From Bacteriovoracaceae bacterium UBA3083 (GTDB taxonomy: Bacteria; Bdellovibrionota; Bacteriovoracia; Bacteriovoracales; Bacteriovoracaceae): a stretch of 64,000 bases of DNA. How positions within the stretch are numbered: position 1 is the first letter of the stretch; every line of letters starts with the position of its first letter. A program made the position numbers and the translations under genes. Location: contig DFBJ01000012.1 of the NCBI GenBank assembly GCA_002366565.1, positions 652,277 through 716,276 on the forward strand, in the 5' to 3' direction. Of the stretch, positions 17,279-24,284 are shown piece after piece. Below the pieces are notes generated by a model. That model searched no databases. It was given only the letters and a program-made list of their open reading frames with translations, and was not told the origin of the DNA.

Positions 17279-17980
17279 TTGGATAAGAAAAAAATACTAA
17301 CCATTGATGATGATAATGATATCAATATTTTCTTAAAGGATATCCTTTCTGCTGAGGAGTACTTTGTCAGAACTTCAAAAACAGCTTCTGAATTCTTCAA
17401 AGAATTTAATAAACATATACCTGATCTTTGTGTCGTCGATTTAAACTTAGAATCTTCTAAAGGCGCAGGTTATGAAATACTAAAAGTAATTAGGAAGAAG
17501 TTCGGCAACCAAATAAAGATAGTTATTGTTTCAAGAAGATCTCAAGAGGATGATATCCAAAAAGGTCTTGAACTAGGAGCAGATGATTACATTACAAAGC
17601 CTCTAGATAAGACGACAGTTCAATGTAAAATCAATGCAGTCTTAGGTGATATGTACAAAGACTCTAGCTCACTTCCCTACTTTGCAGTCCCTTCGGCTTC
17701 CCGAGAATCATATATAGAACTAGACTTAGAGGTTATGTCCTTAACAGAAGAAGAGGTTGTCTTTAAGTCATCTAACTTTATCTCAAAAGGAAATAAGATA
17801 AGAATGACAGGAGAGCTCTTTGAGAAAATCTCTCCCACTTCTAGCGTATTTGGAACAATCCAATCAACGAATAAAGATGAAGGTGAAGCAACTTATACAA
17901 TTACAGTAAAATTTGATTTTGAAGATTTAGAGCTTATGGCAAATATTAGAAAAGTACTCTTTGGAATTAAAGGTGTTTAA
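17279..17980 (+). CDS. Response regulator with C-terminal PilZ-like domain (paralogue of preceding gene)
   Basis: Receiver at residues 4-125 (acidic pocket DDD 10-12, Asp54 in LCVVDLNLES, Lys in YITKPLD) followed by a domain of about 95 residues beginning YIELDLEVMSLTEEEVVF and ending in strands (YTITVKFDFEDLEL). The C-terminal domain resembles that of the preceding protein more than any output I know, with PilZ-like topology but no c-di-GMP-binding arginines. TTG start one base after the previous stop. The 3' end overlaps the convergent single receiver by four bases. Likely a tandem duplication with divergence. Confidence 0.8.
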   Translation: MDKKKILTIDDDNDINIFLKDILSAEEYFVRTSKTASEFFKEFNKHIPDLCVVDLNLESSKGAGYEILKVIRKKFGNQIKIVIVSRRSQEDDIQKGLELGADDYITKPLDKTTVQCKINAVLGDMYKDSSSLPYFAVPSASRESYIELDLEVMSLTEEEVVFKSSNFISKGNKIRMTGELFEKISPTSSVFGTIQSTNKDEGEATYTITVKFDFEDLELMANIRKVLFGIKGV

Positions 17981-18348
17981 TCACTATTAGTCATTTTCTT
18001 AATAACTGATTCGAACGTCTCTCTACTAAATGGCTTATTCATAAAGTATGTATTTCTTTGATCAATGTCATAGAATTCTTTTAAGTATAAATCATTTGAA
18101 GATATATATATTATTGGCACTTCAATTTTAAGCATATCTCTAATCATATTACCGAGCTTAAAACCATTAATATGCTTTAAATTCACATCAATGACGAGGA
18201 TATCAGGCTTGTTTTCAGAAACAAAGTCCATAGCTTCAAACTCATTTTCAAACGAGTGTCCATGTCCCAGGTCACAGTTTTCAATGAAGTTATTTAAGAG
18301 AGCAACCATTTCAGATGAGTCATCTATTACTATAAACTTTAAATTCAT
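17977..18348 (-). CDS. Single-domain response regulator
   Basis: A 123-residue receiver alone: acidic pocket DD at 9-10, Asp54 (ILVIDVNLK), Ser/Thr position in YISSND, and Lys in MNKPFS. A very strong ribosome binding site (GGAGGGGAATAG) precedes the ATG. It lies 11 bases downstream of the repeat/ankyrin receiver gene and is probably cotranscribed with it. Confidence 0.87.
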   Translation of the reverse strand: MNLKFIVIDDSSEMVALLNNFIENCDLGHGHSFENEFEAMDFVSENKPDILVIDVNLKHINGFKLGNMIRDMLKIEVPIIYISSNDLYLKEFYDIDQRNTYFMNKPFSRETFESVIKKMTNSD

Positions 18349-18359
18349 CTATTCCCCTC

Positions 18360-19880
18360 CTACGCTTCTTTCAGAGCAGATAAGTAATGCTCAAGCTTAT
18401 ACTTTTTCAGGTAGTAATTTACGTTGAAACCGTTACTATCCCTTGTGTGAAGAGATATTCCCTTTGAAAGTAGATACTTAAATAATACTTCATTACGTTT
18501 GGCCACAGCAATCATTAAATAAGTTCTCCCCTTAACTCTCCGATTTAATGGGGCTCCGGCCTCAACTAGAAGCTTAACGATATTAAGCCGTTCTTTAAAT
18601 ATGGCAAAATATAGAGGCTCTCTCCCCTCATTATCTTTTACCGTCAATTTTGCCCCTTTCATCACCAAGAACTCCACTATCTCATAGAGATCTTTCACCA
18701 CTGCAAAATGAAGTGCTGAGTAACCACCACGACAAAGATAATTAATATTTTCACCAGCTTCTAGCGCGAGATTTACCTCATCTAAGTCCTCTAAAAAGAC
18801 AGCTAACATTAACCTAGTATATCCGGCTTCACTCCGAGAAAGAGGACCTTGCTCTTTTACTACTTCAAGATCTCTAATATGTCTTAATCTTAAATTTTCT
18901 TTATCATCACTGCTAAGGCCTTTTCCAGAGATAATCATTAGCTCGTCACCAATGTTCTCTTCTAACTGAGTTTCAATAAGGCTTAAGCTATCATTTTCAC
19001 CAGACTCACCCTCAATATGAATTACTTCTTCAGTTAAATCTTCTCTTTCACCACCAATAATTGTATTTTCATCTTCTTCGTCTTTTTTACCACTAACTAA
19101 TTTAGCATCATCACCTAGATCTTCTTTTGATCCCTTTACTGTTTGACTATCGTTTTGATCGTCCTTATCTCCAAATATATACTTAGAGTTATCTGTCACT
19201 GTATCTTTAGATCCCTTAACAACCTGTTTTGCTTCTTTGCTATCTTTCTCACCTGAAACAATTTCAGCTTCATCTGATAAATCATCTTTAGAGCCTTTAA
19301 CTATTTGTTTTTCATCTTCTTTATTTTTTTTTCCAGAAACAAGTGATGCCTCATCAGATAATTCGTCTTTAGTGCCACTGACCACCTGGGCACCTTCTTT
19401 ATCTTCCTTAGCTCCATCAACACCTATGGATTCCTCTCCAATATCTTCACCTCTTCCCTTTACGACATGAACTTCGCTTTCTGGGTCAAATGCTGTTGGT
19501 TCAAATTCATACTCTTTGTACTTGTCTATAAGGCTTAAAATTTCATCTTTCGTAAAAGGCTTTGGAAGACAGTCTAATATATTAGTATTTTTTTTCAGAA
19601 CCCTCCTACAGTAATCATCAGTTAAGTGAGAGCTCATTAGAAAGATGGGTCTTTGTCCACTCTTATCTAGAATTTGATGGCTGGTTTCATTATTTCCGAT
19701 AATGATATCTAAGAAGATAAAAGAAATATCCTCATGCTCTAAATGGATAAGAGCAGACGCATTATCGAAAGCGAAATGTAGCCTGTAATTCAATCCTTTA
19801 AAGTGAATTTTTAACAGTGTGTGAATGTCTAAGTCATCGTCTACTATAAGAATATGTTTCATACCTCTACTTCGGTTCAT
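18360..19880 (-). CDS. Receiver, novel 27-residue repeats and ankyrin repeats
   Basis: Three regions: a receiver (7-125; IVDDDLDIH, Asp58 in FIFLDIIIG, Lys in LPKPFT), a highly acidic repeat region (about 137-322) and four ankyrin repeats (352-500; GYSALHFAVVKDLYEIVEFL is the clearest). The middle region alternates 14- and 13-residue units of the type xxVxGxKDDLSDEA and xxVSGxKDxxxxx, together a 27-residue period repeated about six times. Hydrophobic-x-Gly spacing followed by acidic residues suggests a beta-solenoid or calcium-binding rod. ATGs at 19880 and 19862 are both possible starts. No DNA-binding domain, so output is by protein contact through the ankyrins. Confidence 0.8.
   Translation of the reverse strand: MNRSRGMKHILIVDDDLDIHTLLKIHFKGLNYRLHFAFDNASALIHLEHEDISFIFLDIIIGNNETSHQILDKSGQRPIFLMSSHLTDDYCRRVLKKNTNILDCLPKPFTKDEILSLIDKYKEYEFEPTAFDPESEVHVVKGRGEDIGEESIGVDGAKEDKEGAQVVSGTKDELSDEASLVSGKKNKEDEKQIVKGSKDDLSDEAEIVSGEKDSKEAKQVVKGSKDTVTDNSKYIFGDKDDQNDSQTVKGSKEDLGDDAKLVSGKKDEEDENTIIGGEREDLTEEVIHIEGESGENDSLSLIETQLEENIGDELMIISGKGLSSDDKENLRLRHIRDLEVVKEQGPLSRSEAGYTRLMLAVFLEDLDEVNLALEAGENINYLCRGGYSALHFAVVKDLYEIVEFLVMKGAKLTVKDNEGREPLYFAIFKERLNIVKLLVEAGAPLNRRVKGRTYLMIAVAKRNEVLFKYLLSKGISLHTRDSNGFNVNYYLKKYKLEHYLSALKEA
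18915..19472 (-). repeat. 27-residue coding repeat (VKG/VSG type)
   Basis: Within the receiver/ankyrin gene, this segment encodes about thirteen half-units that begin with a hydrophobic-x-Gly core (HVVKG, VVSGT, LVSGK, IVKGS, IVSGE, VVKGS, YIFGD, TVKGS, LVSGK, IIGGE, HIEGE, IISGK) alternating in length 14 and 13. Confidence 0.85.
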
Positions 19881-19939
19881 TTATAAAAATTCGTAAGTAT
19901 TTATTTACTTCTTGAGTAAATCTAATGGTTGAGAACTGG

Positions 19940-19952
19940 TACGCATTGCGTA
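19940..19952. promoter_or_regulatory. Perfect 6-1-6 palindrome, candidate operator
   Basis: TACGCA-T-TGCGTA lies 64 bases before the permease start and just upstream of a TATGAT hexamer (19955-19960), between divergent genes. A perfect palindrome of this form in AT-rich DNA is a plausible regulator site; no regulator is identified. Confidence 0.35.
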
Positions 19953-20015
19953 ATATGATTTTCTGACTTATTAGGTCTTTTATGTCAAAATAGAAGACTT
20001 AATTTGAGAGGTATT

Positions 20016-22187
20016 GTGAAGGCACTTGAAAGAAAATTAGGACTTACGTCTGTAGTAGCAATTAGTATAAGCGCAATGCTTGGGAGTGGAATATTTGTAC
20101 TTCCGAGTTTGGCAATTGAGCAGACTGGGCCATCAGTATGGTTAGCTTATCTTTTAGCATCGCTCTGCGTTCTTCCTGCATCTATGTCTAAATCAGAACT
20201 GGCAACAGCAATGCCTACGTCTGGTGGAACTTATGTTTATCTTGAAAGAACTTTTGGTCCTTTAGCAGGAACTGTTGCAGGATTAGGTCTTTGGCTATCA
20301 CTACTCTTAAAAGCAGCCTTTGCATTAGTAGGTTTTGGAGCTTATTTAACAATCCTAGCGGATGTGCCTCTAATTCCGACAGCTATTGCATCTCTCCTTT
20401 TCATAACAGTATTAAATATCTTTGGTGTTGGTAAGGTTAGTAGTGCACTGATGGTTGTTGTTGCAATTGCTATTACATCATTAATGGCGCTTAGTGGAAT
20501 TAGTATTCCAGTTTTTGATAAAGAATTAATGACTCCATTTATGACAGGTGGAGCATCTGGGCTAATGTCATCTACAGCGCTTGTATTTGTTTCATATGCA
20601 GGTGTTACTAAAGTCGCGGCCATTGCTGAAGAGATAAAGTCTCCGGAAAAGAACCTACCACGCGGAATTCTTCTTTCTCTTGCCTTAGTAACTATTATCT
20701 ACTGTGTAACTACATTCACATTAGTTGGTAGTGTCCCGACAACTGAGTTAATTGGAAACTATAAGCCTCTTTATACTATGGCCCAAACTGTAGGTGGAAA
20801 CGGATTTGCAATTTTTATATCTGTAATTGGTATTTTAACTATGATCTCAATGGCAAATGCTGGAATATTAGCCTCGTCTAGGTTCCCTTTCGCAATGGGT
20901 AGAGACAGACTTCTTCCAGGAGCTATAGGCCAGTTACATAAGAAATACTTAACGCCTGTTTGGAGTATTTTATTATCTGCAATAATTGTAGCGGCTACAA
21001 TTTTATTCATGGATGTTACTAAAATTGCAAAATTGGCCTCAGGGTTTATGCTTTTAATTTACGTCTTTGAAAACATTGCAGTTATTGTTCTAAGAGAGAC
21101 TCGAGTCCAATGGTATAAGCCACAATTTAAAAGTCCTATGTATCCATTTCTTCAAATTCTAGGAATTTTAAGTGGAGTGGGTCTTCTATTTGGGATGGGC
21201 TTCATTATAGTTACAGCAATTCTAGTCATTTCAATTCCTGGAGTGGTCCTCTTCCTTAGTTACTCTAGAAAAAGAACTACAAGAAGAGGTGTAATTGGAA
21301 TTAGAGGAAAGAGATCAGATCTAGTAGATGATAATACAAGTCTTACTAATTTTTACGAGAGTATTGACCTAACAAAAGATGCAAAAGTTGTAGTTTCACT
21401 CTTTGGAAATGAAAGAAGTCCTGAGACTTTGATTCAAATGGCCGCAGCAATGAGTGAAGGAGAGAACCTAGAAGTTGCCCACTTCACAGAAGTTCCAGAA
21501 CAAACAGAAGTAAAAGATTTAAATACTGAAACAGTTTACCTAAGATCACTCAGAAGAAGAATCATTGCCATGTCTGTTGAGCAGAACATCCCTATTACAT
21601 TTGACCCTATTGCAAGTCATGACCTTGCTAGAAGTGTATTTGAAATAAGTCAAAGACTTCACTGCCAGTGGCTCTTCAAAGAATGGGGAGGAAAAAAACG
21701 TGGTAACTTTACTGTCCATAATCCAGTTGGATGGCTTAGAAATCACCTTCAATGTAACCTCGCCATCTTTAGAGATGCCGGAGTTCGCTACATTAGACGT
21801 GTTCTAGTAATTGTAAATAGTAATTGCGACTACGAATTAGTTGTAGATACTGCAGATCATTTTGCAACAATGAATAAGGCATCTCTAGACCTAGTAAAGG
21901 TCCTTCCAAAGAATACAACTGATGAAGAGTTTGAAGTGGCCAATAAGAGACTTTCTCATCTATGTGAGAACACAAAGGTTCACTCAAAATCAAGTATCAT
22001 CAGATCAAATGAACCAGTAGAAGATATTATTCAACTTACAGCAGAGTATGACCTATTTGTATTTGGAGCTTCTAAGCACTCATGGTTCAAGGATATTATG
22101 GGAACAGCTGATGATCAGCTAATTGCAGGAGCTTCTTGTTCTGTAATTTCTGTACAAAGTTCTCAATTAATTCATGAAGGTGAATAA
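20016..22187 (+). CDS. APC-family amino acid permease with C-terminal Usp-like domains
   Basis: Residues 1-430 form a 12-helix APC transporter with the typical start SISAMLGSGIFVLPSLA (helix 1 GSGIF motif) and VSYAGVTKVAAIAEEIKSP. The remaining 290 residues are soluble and fold-like two universal stress protein domains: AKVVVSLFGNERSPETLIQM and later IRRVLVIVNSNCDYELVV...DLFVFGASKHSWFKDIMGTADDQL. Such permease-Usp fusions are known in archaea and some bacteria. I chose the GTG at 20016, with GAGAGGT upstream; a TTG at 20004 would add four residues. The Usp domains may sense nucleotide or stress and gate transport. Substrate unknown, probably amino acids. Confidence 0.85.
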   Translation: MKALERKLGLTSVVAISISAMLGSGIFVLPSLAIEQTGPSVWLAYLLASLCVLPASMSKSELATAMPTSGGTYVYLERTFGPLAGTVAGLGLWLSLLLKAAFALVGFGAYLTILADVPLIPTAIASLLFITVLNIFGVGKVSSALMVVVAIAITSLMALSGISIPVFDKELMTPFMTGGASGLMSSTALVFVSYAGVTKVAAIAEEIKSPEKNLPRGILLSLALVTIIYCVTTFTLVGSVPTTELIGNYKPLYTMAQTVGGNGFAIFISVIGILTMISMANAGILASSRFPFAMGRDRLLPGAIGQLHKKYLTPVWSILLSAIIVAATILFMDVTKIAKLASGFMLLIYVFENIAVIVLRETRVQWYKPQFKSPMYPFLQILGILSGVGLLFGMGFIIVTAILVISIPGVVLFLSYSRKRTTRRGVIGIRGKRSDLVDDNTSLTNFYESIDLTKDAKVVVSLFGNERSPETLIQMAAAMSEGENLEVAHFTEVPEQTEVKDLNTETVYLRSLRRRIIAMSVEQNIPITFDPIASHDLARSVFEISQRLHCQWLFKEWGGKKRGNFTVHNPVGWLRNHLQCNLAIFRDAGVRYIRRVLVIVNSNCDYELVVDTADHFATMNKASLDLVKVLPKNTTDEEFEVANKRLSHLCENTKVHSKSSIIRSNEPVEDIIQLTAEYDLFVFGASKHSWFKDIMGTADDQLIAGASCSVISVQSSQLIHEGE

Positions 22188-23267
22188 CTAGCTAGTTGAT
22201 ATTTCAGAAGTAAAAGGTCTCCACTTACCTTGCCATACATTTAAAGATCCTTCTCTTAAGGTAGAAGTTTCTTTATGTATGTCTAGTAAGCAATATGTAA
22301 GATACGTCGAGTCTTGATGAAGACCAGCATCAATCGAGGGAATAGGATTCCATGTCCCTGTATTAAAATAGTATTTCCCTTCCGGAAACCTTCTCCATTC
22401 CTGTAGATGAGTATGTCCCATTACCACTGTATGTAGAGATATATTTCTTTTTAAGATACTCTTTGCTTTCTTTTCATAGCGTGGATAAATAGTAATTTGC
22501 TTTAAGATTTTAAGCGTAGTTTTGAAGTTATGATTATCTTTAACGTAGGTATCAAAGTTACTTTGAATCAAATACTTTAATACAATGATAGACATCTTAA
22601 TGAAGAATGCAAAATCATGTATGAGACACCACTTTATATAGGATCCCGTAGGTCTTACTTTATCGAGGTATGGCCTTTCTTTTTTCAGCTGAGGTAGTAC
22701 AGAGATACAAAACAAGCTCCCCCATGGAAGATTAACAATTCTCTTCCCATTAGGACCTGTGGAGTAGTACCGATCTCTTGGAACAGAGTTAATGGCCTCA
22801 AAACGATGCCCATGTTCAACATGCACTCCATGTGTCTCTAATGTATGGCAATAGTTAACACGACAATCAACACGTGTATCAAAACGCTTCTGAGGCAATT
22901 CAAAGTCCATTGAAGCATCATGGTTACCAATAACATAAGAAAGCTTTTTATTAGGTGCTGATAGAAATAATTTAAGAGCATCAAAGAATACGGGATGACC
23001 ATCAATAATTTTCTTTAGAGAGAGGTCTGCTCTTTTCTCATCAATGATATGAGTAAAGACACCTTCAAAGTCAATTTGAATAAGGTTTAGAATATCTCCA
23101 TTTAAAACAAGATGAACTTCACGTGAGTAGAATTTATCAGTGGAATAGAACTCGCAGAACTCATAAAAGCGTTGGTCTTCAAAGAAATCTTCTAGAATGT
23201 TTAATTGGCCATTCTTAAGAAATTTTCCTTTCCCAAGGTGTAGATCACTTAAGGATAAAATTAGCAT
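22188..23267 (-). CDS. Calcineurin-like metallophosphoesterase
   Basis: The five metal motifs are clear: SLSDLHLGKGK (DxH), LVLNGDILNL (GD), VIGNHDASMD (GNHD), VEHGHRFE (H) and VVMGHTHLQEW (GHxH), with NTGTWNP after. The 359 residues exceed the LpxH type and fit the family of UDP-diacylglucosamine pyrophosphatase-like or uncharacterised phosphoesterases, so an envelope-lipid or nucleotide substrate is possible but not assignable. It follows the diguanylate cyclase stop with no gap and ends on the stop of the convergent permease gene. Confidence 0.85.
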   Translation of the reverse strand: MLILSLSDLHLGKGKFLKNGQLNILEDFFEDQRFYEFCEFYSTDKFYSREVHLVLNGDILNLIQIDFEGVFTHIIDEKRADLSLKKIIDGHPVFFDALKLFLSAPNKKLSYVIGNHDASMDFELPQKRFDTRVDCRVNYCHTLETHGVHVEHGHRFEAINSVPRDRYYSTGPNGKRIVNLPWGSLFCISVLPQLKKERPYLDKVRPTGSYIKWCLIHDFAFFIKMSIIVLKYLIQSNFDTYVKDNHNFKTTLKILKQITIYPRYEKKAKSILKRNISLHTVVMGHTHLQEWRRFPEGKYYFNTGTWNPIPSIDAGLHQDSTYLTYCLLDIHKETSTLREGSLNVWQGKWRPFTSEISTS

Positions 23268-24284
23268 TTATTCATCCTCAGTAAACATTTCTCCTGCGCA
23301 ACAAACTTTTCCTCTACCAGATTGCTTTGCCTTATACATCATTTTATCAGCAAAACTGATAATTTCAGTTCGAGTCTTTGCATCTTCAGGATAAGTCGCA
23401 ACACCGACAGAGACTGATAGTTTAAAATTATGAGATCCATTAATCCCCTTCTCTTCAGAGACATGAAACTCTTCTTTAGATATTCCATTGAGGATTCTAA
23501 TCCCTACTTCTTTTGCATTTTTCACATCACATGTAGGGACAACAATAACAAACTCATCCCCTCCGTAACGATATGCGAGGTCACTTCCACGAATTACTTT
23601 TTTCAAAATATTAGCGACATCAGATAAGAGCTGTGTTCCAACTAAGTGACCATGCCCATCATTGACACTTTTAAAGTGATCAATATCAATAAATATGACC
23701 GAAAATACTTCACCCGTTTTATTATATTTAACAATACAATCATCAATATCTTTTAAGAACTTTCTTTGATTATATAGACCAGTAACATCATCAATATGGA
23801 TTAAAGATTTTAGCTTTTCTGCTTCACTGAATTTAATAAACTTTTTAGATGAATTTAATAAGTATGCAAGTAAGTAATCTAAGATCTTCTCAGGAATGTC
23901 ATCCTTTGATTTAAACCCAGCAAAAAACTCTTGCTCAAAAGACTCTCCACAGGAAATAACATAGAAATTCTTACTATCTACTTTTGAGATATTTTTCCAA
24001 GTGCCTTGAACACCATCTTTTTCACGAATACTTTCTCTAAAAAGAGTAAGTTCATTACTAGTGAATGGATCTACAAGTTCCTTAGGTCTCCAAATTTGTC
24101 TACATATTCTGTTATTTGGATTTTCTTTGAAAACACTAAAAATATTAATTGAGGACGTATGAAATTCTTTTGTCCAAAACTTATTTAGTAATTCATATAC
24201 CTGTTTAATAGAATCTAGCTGATCACATTCAAAGATGAAATCTAATAGATTTTTATAATGTTTGTTTAAGCTTTCTTCGTTCAA
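23268..24284 (-). CDS. Diguanylate cyclase (GGDEF domain)
   Basis: The C-terminal half (residues 160-335) is a complete GGDEF domain: IDDVTGLYNQRKF, FIDIDHFKSVNDGHGH, and the active-site motif GGDEF at 241-245. An inhibitory I-site, RGSD at 232-235, lies five residues before it, so product feedback is expected. The N-terminal 155 residues have no membrane segment and no domain I recognise; they may be a GAF-like sensor. The start is TTG inside a 4-base TTGA overlap with the upstream gene, so its translation is coupled to that of the receiver/coiled-coil protein. It makes c-di-GMP. Confidence 0.92.
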   Translation of the reverse strand: MNEESLNKHYKNLLDFIFECDQLDSIKQVYELLNKFWTKEFHTSSINIFSVFKENPNNRICRQIWRPKELVDPFTSNELTLFRESIREKDGVQGTWKNISKVDSKNFYVISCGESFEQEFFAGFKSKDDIPEKILDYLLAYLLNSSKKFIKFSEAEKLKSLIHIDDVTGLYNQRKFLKDIDDCIVKYNKTGEVFSVIFIDIDHFKSVNDGHGHLVGTQLLSDVANILKKVIRGSDLAYRYGGDEFVIVVPTCDVKNAKEVGIRILNGISKEEFHVSEEKGINGSHNFKLSVSVGVATYPEDAKTRTEIISFADKMMYKAKQSGRGKVCCAGEMFTEDE

